Source: an uncultured Prevotella sp. (GTDB taxonomy: Bacteria > Bacteroidota > Bacteroidia > Bacteroidales > Bacteroidaceae). From it: a stretch of 16,446 bases of DNA. This document shows, one piece after another, positions 1-6,973 of this stretch. The translations under genes and the position numbers were made by a program. Location: the NCBI GenBank assembly GCA_937877685.1, contig CALFGU010000213.1:1-16446 (forward strand), given 5' to 3'. The notes beneath the pieces were generated by a model. That model searched no databases, was not told where the DNA came from, and saw only the letters and a list, made by a program, of their open reading frames with translations. How positions within the stretch are numbered: position 1 is the stretch's first letter; each line of letters begins with the position of its first letter.

Positions 1-3000
1 TTCATCGGCGAGTGCAAAAAGTCCGTCTGGAAGTACTTGCACGACTGGGAGGAGATGTCCGAGCAGGTCGGCTACTGGGTGGACATGGAGCACCCCTACA
101 TCACTTACGAAAACTCGTACATCGAAACGCTCTGGTGGCTCCTCAAACAACTCTACAACAAGGACCTCCTCTATAAGGGTTACACCATTCAGCCCTACTC
201 TCCCGGTGCGGGTACAGGTCTTTCAAGCCACGAATTGAACCAACCCGGTTGCTACCGCGACGTGAAGGATACAACCGTTACGGCACAATTCGAAATCACC
301 GACGCTCCCGAAGCTTGGAGCGCATGGGGCACACCCGTGTTCCTCGCTTGGACAACTACTCCCTGGACGCTCCCCTCTAACACGGCGCTCTGCGTAGGTC
401 CCGCGATTGACTACGTTGTGGTGAAGACTTACAACCCCTACACCGCAGCTCCCGTAACGGCTGTGCTCGCAAAGAGCCGTCTCAACGCTTACTTGAAGGC
501 TGAAGGCGCTGAACTCGCCCTTGCCGCCTATAAGGCGGGCGACAAGGTTATCCCCTATGAAATCATTGCTGAACTGAAGGGCGCAGACCTCGTAGGCATG
601 CACTACAAGCAACTCATGCCTTGGGTGAAGCCCCTTGAAAAGGCAGGTCACCTTGCGGCAGACTTCGTAAACGCATACGCACAGGCACACCCCGAAAAGG
701 TATTTGCCGTAGGCGCTGACCAGTTCGTTGAACTCTCTGAATTGGCATTCCGCGTGATTGCCGGCGACTATGTAACTACGGACGACGGTACGGGTATCGT
801 ACACATCGCTCCTACGTTCGGTGCGGACGACGCCAAGGTGGCACGCGACGCACAGATCCCCTCGCTCTTCATGATCAACACAAAGGGTGAAACACGCCCC
901 ATGGTGGACCTCACAGGTAAGTATTATGTAGAAGCAGAACTTGCTCCTGAATTTAAGGCGGCTTGCCTCGACGCTTCTTATGCACACCACGCTGGCGACT
1001 ATGTGAAGAACGCTTACGCTCCCGAATTTAATGTAGGTGGCAAGTATGACGCGGCGGCGGCTGAAAAGGCTGAAGACCTCAACATCGTCATCTGCATGGA
1101 AATGAAGCAGGAGGGTTCGGCCTTCAAGATTGAAAAGCACGTCCACAACTACCCCCATTGCTGGCGTACGGACAAGCCCGTGCTTTACTACCCCCTCGAC
1201 TCTTGGTTTATCCGTTCAAGCGCCGTTAAGGAGCGCATGATGGAACTCAATAAGACCATCCTTTGGAAGCCCGAATCTACGGGTACTGGTCGCTTCGGTA
1301 AGTGGCTCGAAAACCTCAACGACTGGAACCTCAGCCGCTCACGCTACTGGGGTACGCCCCTCCCCATTTGGCGCAATGCTGAAAGCCGCGAAGAAATTTG
1401 CATCGGTTCGGTAGAAGAACTCTACAACGAAATCGAAAAAGCGGTTGCTGCTGGCGTGATGACCGAAAACCCCTTGAAAGCAAAGGGTTTCTTGCCTGGC
1501 AACTACGACAAGGCCAACTACGACCTCATCGATTTGCACCGCCCCTACGTGGATAACATCAAGCTCGTGAGCGCATCGGGCAAGGTGCTCACACGCGAAT
1601 TGGACCTCATCGACGTATGGTTTGACTCAGGTGCCATGCCTTACGCACAGATTCACTATCCCTTCGAAAACAAGGAAGCGCTCGACAATCGCACTTGTTA
1701 TCCCGCCGACTTCATTGCTGAAGGTGTTGACCAAACACGTGGTTGGTTCTATACGCTCCACGCTATCGCCACAATGGTGTTTGACAACGTTGCCTTCAAG
1801 GCGGTTATCTCTAACGGTCTTGTGCTCGACAAGTTCGGTCAGAAGATGTCAAAGCGCCTCGGCAACGGTATCGACCCCTTCGAATGCATTAAGGAATTTG
1901 GTTCTGACCCCGTTCGTTGGTACATGATTACCAACTCTGCACCTTGGGACAACCTCAAGTTTGACAAGGACGGTGTGAAGGAAGTGGCACGTAGTTTCTT
2001 CGCAAAGCTCTTCCAGAGTTATAGCTTCTTTGCTATGTACGCTAACGTGGATGGTTTCGACAATAGCGTGGCACAAGTGCCTTATGCGCAACGTCCCGAA
2101 ATCGACCGTTGGATTCTCTCCGAACTCCAAACGCTCATCCAGGGTGTTACGGCGGCGTATGAAGAATACGAACCCACTCGTGCAGGTCGCTTGATTGAAA
2201 CATTCGTGGCGGACAACCTCTCTAACTGGTATGTGCGCTTGAACCGCAAACGCTTCTGGGCAGGCGAAATGACCGAAGATAAGATTTCGGCTTATCAGAC
2301 ACTCTACGAATGCCTCCTCACCGTGAGTCACCTCATGGCGCCCATCGCTCCTTACTATGCCGATCGCCTCTATCGCGACCTTACGGCGGTAGTAAGCGAA
2401 AAGGCAGAAAGTGTGCATCTCGCACTCTTCCCCAAGGCTGATGAAGCGCTTATCGATAAGAACCTCGAACAGCAGATGCAACTCGCACAGAAGGTCACTT
2501 CAATGGTGCTCTCATTGCGTAAGAAGGAACGCATCATCGTGCGTCAACCCCTCCAGCGTATTTCTATTCCCGTGAACGATGCCACTATGAAGGCGAACCT
2601 CGAAGCGGTGAAGCAACTCATCCTTGACGAGGTGAACGTGAAGCAACTCGAATTCGTGGAAGGCGACATGCTCGAAAAGAAGGTGAAGTGTAACTTCCGC
2701 ATCATGGGTAAGAAGTTCGGCAAGATGATGAAGGCCGTAGCTGCTGCTTGTGAAACACTCACGAAGGAACAGATTGCACAACTCGAACAGGGGCAACTCT
2801 CACTTGAGGTGGAAGCAACGCCCATCGTTATTGAGCGTGAAGATGTAGAAATCATTTCTGAAGATATGCCCGGTTGGACCGTGACAAACGAAGGTGCACT
2901 CACCGTGGCGCTCGACCTCACCATCACCGACGAACTTCGTAAGGAAGGTTGGGCACGTGAAGTGGTGAAGCGCATTCAGAATTTCCGTAAGGAAAGTGGT

Positions 3001-3186
3001 TTCGAAATCACTGACCGCATCTGCATCACCGTTCAACCCAACGAGCAACTTACTCCCGCTATTGAAGCTTACCGCGAATACATCTGCGCACAGGTGCTTG
3101 CTGACGCACTTGAAATTGCCGACAATAGTGGCGTAGAGTTCGACTTCGAAGACTTCAAGGTAAATGTAACGATTACAAAGAAATAA
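1..3186 (+). CDS. ileS: Isoleucyl-tRNA synthetase, 5'-truncated by window edge
   Basis: Class I synthetase that charges tRNA-Ile with isoleucine in the cytoplasm. The frame is open from base 1, so the start codon and the HIGH-type ATP motif lie upstream of the window; 1061 codons are visible. The CP1 editing domain shows WTTTPWTLPSN (about 345-378) and the GTGIVHIAPTFGADDAK stretch (about 788-838), which normally clears mischarged valine. The catalytic KMSKR loop is encoded at 1843-1857, preceded by GVDQTRGWFY and followed by LGNGIDP. The anticodon-binding helical domain follows, containing SNWYVRLNRKRFW, and then a long C-terminal extension. The overall size and layout suggest the long, eukaryote-like IleRS type found in Bacteroidetes, but the diagnostic N-terminus is missing. 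It heads a plus-strand cluster with the DksA-like gene, lspA and a lipoprotein gene. Identity is very secure; the subtype is inferred. Confidence 0.98.
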   Translation, partial: FIGECKKSVWKYLHDWEEMSEQVGYWVDMEHPYITYENSYIETLWWLLKQLYNKDLLYKGYTIQPYSPGAGTGLSSHELNQPGCYRDVKDTTVTAQFEITDAPEAWSAWGTPVFLAWTTTPWTLPSNTALCVGPAIDYVVVKTYNPYTAAPVTAVLAKSRLNAYLKAEGAELALAAYKAGDKVIPYEIIAELKGADLVGMHYKQLMPWVKPLEKAGHLAADFVNAYAQAHPEKVFAVGADQFVELSELAFRVIAGDYVTTDDGTGIVHIAPTFGADDAKVARDAQIPSLFMINTKGETRPMVDLTGKYYVEAELAPEFKAACLDASYAHHAGDYVKNAYAPEFNVGGKYDAAAAEKAEDLNIVICMEMKQEGSAFKIEKHVHNYPHCWRTDKPVLYYPLDSWFIRSSAVKERMMELNKTILWKPESTGTGRFGKWLENLNDWNLSRSRYWGTPLPIWRNAESREEICIGSVEELYNEIEKAVAAGVMTENPLKAKGFLPGNYDKANYDLIDLHRPYVDNIKLVSASGKVLTRELDLIDVWFDSGAMPYAQIHYPFENKEALDNRTCYPADFIAEGVDQTRGWFYTLHAIATMVFDNVAFKAVISNGLVLDKFGQKMSKRLGNGIDPFECIKEFGSDPVRWYMITNSAPWDNLKFDKDGVKEVARSFFAKLFQSYSFFAMYANVDGFDNSVAQVPYAQRPEIDRWILSELQTLIQGVTAAYEEYEPTRAGRLIETFVADNLSNWYVRLNRKRFWAGEMTEDKISAYQTLYECLLTVSHLMAPIAPYYADRLYRDLTAVVSEKAESVHLALFPKADEALIDKNLEQQMQLAQKVTSMVLSLRKKERIIVRQPLQRISIPVNDATMKANLEAVKQLILDEVNVKQLEFVEGDMLEKKVKCNFRIMGKKFGKMMKAVAAACETLTKEQIAQLEQGQLSLEVEATPIVIEREDVEIISEDMPGWTVTNEGALTVALDLTITDELRKEGWAREVVKRIQNFRKESGFEITDRICITVQPNEQLTPAIEAYREYICAQVLADALEIADNSGVEFDFEDFKVNVTITKK

Positions 3187-3203
3187 ATTATATGATAGGA
3201 AGT

Positions 3204-3301
3204 AAGGTTATGAAGTTTTAAGGTTATAAGGCCATTCGGCTTGTATCGTTAGAATCACTTAGTGCCGGACACACCTTAGAACCTTATCACCTCAAAACCT
3301 T
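3204..3301. repeat. Octad-periodic inverted repeat (long imperfect hairpin) after ileS
   Basis: The left arm 3204-3231 reads as 8-nt units (AAGGTTAT, GAAGTTTT, AAGGTTAT, AAGG). The right arm 3274-3301 also reads as 8-nt units beginning CCTTAGAA, CCTTATCA, CCTCAAAA. The right arm matches the reverse complement of the left at 23 of 28 positions, with a 42-nt loop. It fills most of the ileS to DksA-like spacer (3187-3335). It could fold as an RNA hairpin and act as a processing or attenuation site, but there is no terminator-like T-run directly after it. Related words recur at 5569-5713. Confidence 0.7.
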
Positions 3302-3335
3302 TACTCCCTAACTTTCACAAATCTCATTTCTCACC

Positions 3336-3719
3336 ATGGATAACAACCGCCCCAGATACTCTGACGAAGACCTCCAGGAGTTTCGCGAAATTATTGAAAA
3401 GAAAATTGCCCTTGCTCAACGTGATTACGACGACATGATGGAAAGTATCAAGAATCCTCATGGCAATGACGTCGTTGATACAATGCCCACTTACAAGGCA
3501 CTCGAAGAAGGTAGTCAGACGCAATCTACTGAAGAACTCCAGTTGATGGCTCAACGCCAGTTGAAGTTCATTCAGGGACTTCAAGCGGCACTTGTGCGCA
3601 TTGAAAACAAGACGTATGGCGTATGCCGCGTAACAGGGAAACTCATTCCCAAGGAACGTCTCCGCGCCGTGCCCCACGCTACGCTTTCTATTGAAGCAAA
3701 GCAACAGCAGGGTAAGTAA
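3336..3719 (+). CDS. DksA/TraR-family protein with degenerate zinc finger
   Basis: A 127-residue protein of the DksA/TraR type. DksA relatives insert a coiled coil into the RNA polymerase secondary channel and tune initiation together with ppGpp. The N-terminal two thirds is helical and charged and would form the coiled-coil hairpin. Its tip probably lies near residues 43-50 (GNDVVDTM), where acidic residues matter in classical DksA. The C-terminal globular part (NKTYGVCRVTGKLIPKERL onwards) aligns with the DksA zinc finger. Only Cys97 remains: the other three ligand positions are Thr100, Ser118 and Ala121, at exact C-x2-C-x17-C-x2-C spacing. Bacteroidetes homologues with this look are commonly annotated as TraR/DksA zinc-finger proteins, although metal binding is unlikely here. 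The gene sits between ileS and lspA, a familiar Bacteroidales order. The start is the ATG after CTCACC; no clear Shine-Dalgarno is present. Confidence 0.9.
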   Translation: MDNNRPRYSDEDLQEFREIIEKKIALAQRDYDDMMESIKNPHGNDVVDTMPTYKALEEGSQTQSTEELQLMAQRQLKFIQGLQAALVRIENKTYGVCRVTGKLIPKERLRAVPHATLSIEAKQQQGK

Positions 3720-3745
3720 ACAAGCATTTAGGATTCAAGTATTTA

Positions 3746-3801
3746 ACGGTCAACGGTCAACAGACAAGGGTTATGATTTGCCTGTTGCCCGTTGTCTGTT
3801 G
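3746..3801. repeat. Heptad-periodic inverted repeat between DksA-like gene and lspA
   Basis: The left arm holds 7-nt units ACGGTCA, ACGGTCA, ACAGACA (3746-3766). The right arm holds CCTGTTG, CCCGTTG, TCTGTTG (3781-3801). The 20-nt segments 3746-3765 and 3780-3799 are complementary at 16 of 20 positions around a 14-nt loop. The right arm is followed by TCTTATTTG, only a weak T-rich tail. The rest of spacer 3720-3840 shows nothing else clear. It may be a terminator or an RNA stability hairpin for the DksA-like transcript; this is inference from structure. Confidence 0.7.
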
Positions 3802-3840
3802 TCTTATTTGCACTCCTAACTTAAAACGACCTTATCGCCT

Positions 3841-4470
3841 ATGCGCGCCCTCATTCCGGCAATTATCATCCCCCTCATTATTATTATTGACCAAGCAACA
3901 AAGTTTGCCGTAAAAACCTCGATGTGTCTCTACGAAAAGGTGGAGGTCACCTCGTGGTTTCACATTCTCTTTACCGAAAACAAAGGCATGGCCTTCGGCA
4001 TGAGTTTTGTGGGCACCATGTTTTTGGCATTATTTAGAATTGTTGCCACAGGACTCTTTATCTACTTGCTTTACAAGATTGTAAAGGATAAGAAATACCC
4101 CAAGGGACTCATCGTAGTGGTGTCAATGCTCATTGCGGGTGCTTTAGGGAACCTGGTCGATAATTTCTTCTACGGACTGATTTTCACCGAGAGTCTGCCC
4201 ACTTACTTTGCACAAAGCCCCGCTCACTTGGTGCCCTTTGGCGAAGGCTACGGCGAATTTCTCTCTGGAAAAGTAGTAGATATGTTCTACTTCCCCCTCT
4301 TTGAATGGCCCGACTGGGTACCTCTCGTTGGTGGCGACGTCTTCTTCGGTGCCGTATTCAATGTTGCTGATGCAGCAATCTCGATAGCCTTTGTAGTTGC
4401 CCTTTTCTTTTATAGCAAATATCTTACTTTCAATTTTACGAAGTCAAAAGATATTAACGAACAAGGGTAA
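3841..4470 (+). CDS. lspA: Lipoprotein signal peptidase (signal peptidase II)
   Basis: Inner-membrane aspartyl protease that cleaves the signal peptide of diacylglyceryl-modified prolipoproteins just before the lipidated cysteine. It has 209 residues and four hydrophobic segments (about 4-16, 56-80, 90-104 and 170-192). The family landmarks are in order: DQATKF near the N-terminus, FTENKGMAFG (44-53), AGALGNLVDNFFYG (99-112), GKVVDMFYFPLF (143-154) with one catalytic Asp at 147, and VFNVADAAIS (172-181) with the second catalytic Asp at 177. It is longer than the roughly 165-residue proteobacterial enzyme because of extra sequence around 113-142 and 152-168, which is usual for Bacteroidetes LspA. 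The next gene is itself a predicted lipoprotein and thus a likely substrate, separated by only 38 nt, so the two are probably cotranscribed. Confidence 0.97.
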   Translation: MRALIPAIIIPLIIIIDQATKFAVKTSMCLYEKVEVTSWFHILFTENKGMAFGMSFVGTMFLALFRIVATGLFIYLLYKIVKDKKYPKGLIVVVSMLIAGALGNLVDNFFYGLIFTESLPTYFAQSPAHLVPFGEGYGEFLSGKVVDMFYFPLFEWPDWVPLVGGDVFFGAVFNVADAAISIAFVVALFFYSKYLTFNFTKSKDINEQG

Positions 4471-4508
4471 TTAATTCACTTATACACACCACTTAATTAC
4501 TCATTTTC

Positions 4509-5414
4509 ATGCGTAATTTACTCTCATTCTTTGCCATCATTTCCATGGTAATCTTCTTCTGCGCTTGCTCCAGCAAAAGCGAGAGCAACGAAATCTTGAG
4601 CGCAGAGGAAATGGAAGACGTACTTTTCGACTATCATTTAGCGCAATCTTTGGTCAATCAGAGCGGAGATAGCGCGGATTTCCGCATTCGCGTATATGCA
4701 GAATCTGTATTTAAAAAGCATGAGGTAACGGAGGAACAATTTAACAACTCGCTCCGTTATTATCATCGTCATACGACGGAACTACATGATATTTATAAGA
4801 ATATCGAAAAGCGCATGAATTTCTTAGTGGGCGATTATGCAGAAACGGGATATACCACAGAAGGTGACACCGCTAATATTTGGCAAGGTCCAAAAGTCTA
4901 TCTGTTAACTGCTGCACTTAACAATTATGCAACCTTCATCCAACCTACCGACACGCTTCTTACGGAAGGAGACAAGTTAGAGTTAAACTTCTCAACAGGT
5001 TGGCTTTACAAAGAAGGGCAACGCCAAGGTACAGCCGTTTTATATGTTCAATATGAAGGAGATAGCATAGTCACCTCTACACAACATTTTTCAAATAGCG
5101 GACCTCAACAAGTTAATTTACGCATTGGAAAGAAAAAGAAGATTGAAAGCATCAGAGGTTTGATTTACCAACACACGCCATGGACTTCTGACCCCAAAAT
5201 ACTTGTTATTTCCGACATTTCTTTGATACGCTATCATAGCACAACTCCAACACCAGGAAAGACTACCAAAAGCATTTCCAATAAACCTGAATCGCAAACT
5301 CGCAAAACCATCACGGATAGCGTACGAAACAGAAATAATAGAGACCGCAAACCTTTCCGAGAGGTTACGCCACAACCTTCTACACAGAAGCAATTCCATC
5401 TTGGAAATTATTAA
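4509..5414 (+). CDS. DUF4296-domain lipoprotein
   Basis: A predicted envelope lipoprotein of 301 residues with no known function. The N-terminus has a short positive start (MRN), a hydrophobic stretch to about residue 18 and a lipobox-like FCAC with the lipidated Cys at position 20, followed by SSKSES. Residues about 28-110 (ILSAEEMEDVLFDYHLAQSL, then RYYHRHTTELHDIYKNIEKR) match my memory of the DUF4296 helical domain, which in Bacteroidales is commonly encoded just after lspA. The middle part (about 120-235) looks beta-rich with alternating hydrophobic residues. The last 65 residues are low complexity, rich in Thr, Lys, Arg and Asn, and probably disordered. The stop is only 2 nt before the next small gene, which suggests translational coupling. 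The family call rests on pattern memory, the lipoprotein call on visible sequence. Confidence 0.85.
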   Translation: MRNLLSFFAIISMVIFFCACSSKSESNEILSAEEMEDVLFDYHLAQSLVNQSGDSADFRIRVYAESVFKKHEVTEEQFNNSLRYYHRHTTELHDIYKNIEKRMNFLVGDYAETGYTTEGDTANIWQGPKVYLLTAALNNYATFIQPTDTLLTEGDKLELNFSTGWLYKEGQRQGTAVLYVQYEGDSIVTSTQHFSNSGPQQVNLRIGKKKKIESIRGLIYQHTPWTSDPKILVISDISLIRYHSTTPTPGKTTKSISNKPESQTRKTITDSVRNRNNRDRKPFREVTPQPSTQKQFHLGNY

Positions 5415-5416
5415 CA

Positions 5417-5578
5417 ATGAAACGCATTGCCTACGCCCAAGTGGAATTGCCTGACGGCACTTTGCTGAAGCGCCAAGTCGTAGAATTTTCCGAAGGACAA
5501 TACCTCCGCCACTACCCTCTCACCGAGGAACTCGCATTTACGGAGTGGCGAAATGAAAAATACATTATTAGGTTATAA
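5417..5578 (+). CDS. Small conserved-looking protein of 53 residues
   Basis: ATG at 5417 opens a 53-codon frame that begins MKRIAYAQVELPDGTLLKRQ and ends YIIRL. It starts 2 nt after the lipoprotein stop. Its composition is protein-like: an N-terminal beta pair (IAYAQVEL, LLKRQVVEF), then a YPLTEELAFTEW segment. I recall similar 55-75 residue Bacteroidales proteins with a 'PLTEE..FTEW' pattern, but no function is known to me. There is no signal peptide or membrane segment. The stop codon TAA (5576-5578) lies inside the repeat word AGGTTATAAGG, so the end of the reading frame is set by the intergenic repeat. It could also be a non-functional remnant, but the tight spacing and plausible composition favour a real gene. 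Confidence 0.65.
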   Translation: MKRIAYAQVELPDGTLLKRQVVEFSEGQYLRHYPLTEELAFTEWRNEKYIIRL

Positions 5579-5713
5579 GGTCAAAAGGTCGCTTCGCTCT
5601 TAGGTTTTAAGGACTATGCAGGAGGAGATTACAACTAACAGATTACAACTAACACCTGGATGGACATCAGAACCTCAGAACCTCAGAACCTTATAACCTA
5701 CCCCCTCAGAACC
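5569..5713. repeat. Octad and heptad tandem repeat block with perfect 12-bp inverted ends
   Basis: The word TAGGTTATAAGG at 5569-5580 is the exact reverse complement of CCTTATAACCTA at 5689-5700. Between them the left side continues in 8-nt steps (AGGTCAAA, AGGTCGCT, then AGGTTTTA, AGGACTAT). The right side has TCAGAACC three times in tandem (5667-5690) and again at 5706-5713. A separate perfect tandem of a 14-mer, GATTACAACTAACA, occupies 5627-5640 and 5641-5654; each 14-mer is two related heptads. The block spans the stop codon of the small gene and the spacer before the DMP19-like gene. No transposase or target-site duplication is visible. Confidence 0.8.
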
Positions 5714-5722
5714 TCACCCCTT

Positions 5723-6220
5723 ATGGTTACCATCAAAGACGAACAACTCCGCATAGCCGCACAAGAAGGTATGGACGCCTTCGTAAAGTGTATTGCCGAC
5801 GCTATTAAAGAAAGCGTGGGTGGCGAACTCAATACTGAAGCTTTTCAACAACTCAACGGCGCTCAAATCACCCTTTGGGGCTACACCATCCTCCACGAAG
5901 AACTTATGGACGGTGGGTTCATCCAGCTCATTCACAATGGATATGGTCCCTTCTTCTTCGACAATCCCTTTGCCAAAGCTATGCGCCTTTGGGGACTTAA
6001 GGACTTCTCAAAACTCATCTACAAGGCCAAGGAACTCTACGATGAGCACAAGGAGGAACTCACCAAAGATTGCACCGACGAGGAATTCATGGCACTCTTT
6101 GAGCAATATCCTGCCTTCGACGACCTCGACGATGCCTTCATAGAGGATGAAGAAAACATCACCGCACGCATCGCTTGCTATGTGGATGACCACCTTGATG
6201 ACTTCGTTGTGATTCAGTAA
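5723..6220 (+). CDS. DMP19/DUF4375-like acidic protein
   Basis: A predicted cytoplasmic protein of 165 residues from the ATG at 5723 (MVTIKDEQLRIAAQEGMDAF). The frame could open 63 nt earlier at 5660, but those 21 codons are read out of the TCAGAACC repeat, so the later ATG is preferred. The core, NGAQITLWGYTILHEELMDG followed by GFIQLIHNGYGPFFFDNPF, resembles the DMP19/DUF4375 family, in which a GGF..(Q/F) motif is followed by an aromatic turn. The C-terminus is strongly acidic (FDDLDDAFIEDEENITAR, then DDHLDDF). The Neisseria DMP19 founder has been described as a DNA-mimic protein; whether that holds for Bacteroidales members is unknown. No partner is evident. It lies between repeat-rich spacers and ahead of smpB. 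Confidence 0.75.
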   Translation: MVTIKDEQLRIAAQEGMDAFVKCIADAIKESVGGELNTEAFQQLNGAQITLWGYTILHEELMDGGFIQLIHNGYGPFFFDNPFAKAMRLWGLKDFSKLIYKAKELYDEHKEELTKDCTDEEFMALFEQYPAFDDLDDAFIEDEENITARIACYVDDHLDDFVVIQ

Positions 6221-6224
6221 TGTC

Positions 6225-6301
6225 TTAAGGTGTGAGGTAATAAGTTTTTTTAAGGAACCTTTCGGACGCCTCAACTCCCCCTTAACCTTAAAGCGAAGCG
6301 A
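6225..6301. repeat. Degenerate repeat spacer with inverted copy of the upstream octad core
   Basis: TTAAGGT at 6225-6231 is the exact reverse complement of ACCTTAA at 6285-6291, bracketing AGGT-type steps and a T-run. AGCGAAGCGA at 6292-6301 is the reverse complement of TCGCTTCGCT at 5589-5598, next to AGGTT-type words in both places. The DMP19-like gene is therefore flanked by inverted, related spacer elements. The arms are less regular than in the neighbouring spacers. Confidence 0.55.
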
Positions 6302-6323
6302 TACAATCCTCCGCACGGCAGTT

Positions 6324-6344
6324 GTACTCTGTTATCTGTACTCT
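6324..6344. repeat. Three heptads upstream of smpB
   Basis: Three consecutive 7-nt units, GTACTCT, GTTATCT and GTACTCT, end 12 nt before the smpB ATG. They are the reverse complement of the AGAGTAC heptads found after smpB (6840-6900). The result is an inverted pair of heptad arrays around a single housekeeping gene. Confidence 0.75.
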
Positions 6345-6356
6345 AAAAACAAAACT

Positions 6357-6824
6357 ATGGCAAAAAAACTTAAGCCTAAAACCAATATAAATATTAAGAA
6401 TCGCCGTGCGGAATATGATTACCACATCGTTGACCGATACACGGCAGGCATCGTGCTTACGGGTACGGAAATCAAAAGTATCCGCATCGGTAAGGCGGGA
6501 CTTGTTGATACCTTCTGCTACATTCACAATGCCGAAGTGTGGGTGAAGAATATGTACATCGCCGAATACGAGTTCGGAAGTTATAACAACCATCTCACCC
6601 GTCGCGACCGTAAGCTCCTGCTCAACAAGAAGGAGATTTACACCCTTATGAACGAAACCAAATCACCCGGTTTCACCCTCGTCCCCCTACGCCTCTACAT
6701 TGACGAGAATGGGCGTGCCAAACTCGTTATCGGTCTCTGCCGTGGTAAGAAGGAATACGACAAACGTGTTTCCATCAAGGAAAAAGAAGACCGCCGAGAA
6801 ATGGACCGTGCGATGAAACGATAA
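6357..6824 (+). CDS. smpB: SsrA-binding protein SmpB
   Basis: A tmRNA-binding protein that brings SsrA RNA to stalled ribosomes for trans-translation, tagging the unfinished peptide and releasing the ribosome. It has 155 residues, a normal length. Family landmarks are the N-terminal NRRAEYDYHIVDRYTAGIVL, the GTEIKSIRIGKAGL loop, the IAEYEFGSYNNHLTRRDRKLLL segment, the PLRLYIDENGRAKLVIGLCR strand pair with GKKEYDKR, and a basic C-terminal tail ending REMDRAMKR that would enter the mRNA channel. The ATG at 6357 follows AACAAAACT with no clear Shine-Dalgarno. The tmRNA gene itself is not in the window. Both flanks carry heptad arrays in opposite orientation. Confidence 0.97.
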   Translation: MAKKLKPKTNINIKNRRAEYDYHIVDRYTAGIVLTGTEIKSIRIGKAGLVDTFCYIHNAEVWVKNMYIAEYEFGSYNNHLTRRDRKLLLNKKEIYTLMNETKSPGFTLVPLRLYIDENGRAKLVIGLCRGKKEYDKRVSIKEKEDRREMDRAMKR

Positions 6825-6839
6825 ATGCTAATAAGCAAA

Positions 6840-6952
6840 ACAGAGTACAGAGTACAATTTTTTCTAGAGTACAGAGTACAGAGCACAGAAAACAGAGTAC
6901 AATCAAGGGACAACTACGTGTCATTTCACTCTGTATTTTGTGCTCTGTATTC
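6840..6952. repeat. Heptad array and 25-bp imperfect hairpin after smpB
   Basis: ACAGAGT occurs twice in tandem at 6840-6853. Five consecutive heptads follow at 6866-6900 (AGAGTAC, AGAGTAC, AGAGCAC, AGAAAAC, AGAGTAC). The right arm 6928-6952 (ACTCTGT, ATTTTGT, GCTCTGT, ATTC) is complementary to 6874-6898 at 22 of 25 positions, plus two G-T wobbles in one RNA sense, around a 29-nt loop. It could end the smpB transcript or protect its 3' end, but no clean U-tract follows. Spacer 6825-6973 holds nothing else I can support. Confidence 0.8.
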
Positions 6953-6973
6953 ATTTAATAACCTTTAGGTATT

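Noticed and set aside
223..1158. Long 311-residue open frame on the minus strand inside ileS
   Set aside because: It lies entirely antisense to a secure ileS frame. Its Cys/Val/His-rich composition is typical of a reverse-frame shadow of biased codons, and it matches no family I recognise.
5569..5700. Perfect 12-bp inverted repeats as ends of an insertion sequence or MITE
   Set aside because: The interior is made of the same short periodic words, no target-site duplication is seen, and similar words occur elsewhere without the same ends.
5627..5713. Tandem repeats as a CRISPR array
   Set aside because: The units are 7-14 nt and directly adjacent, without spacers of uniform length, and no cas gene is present.
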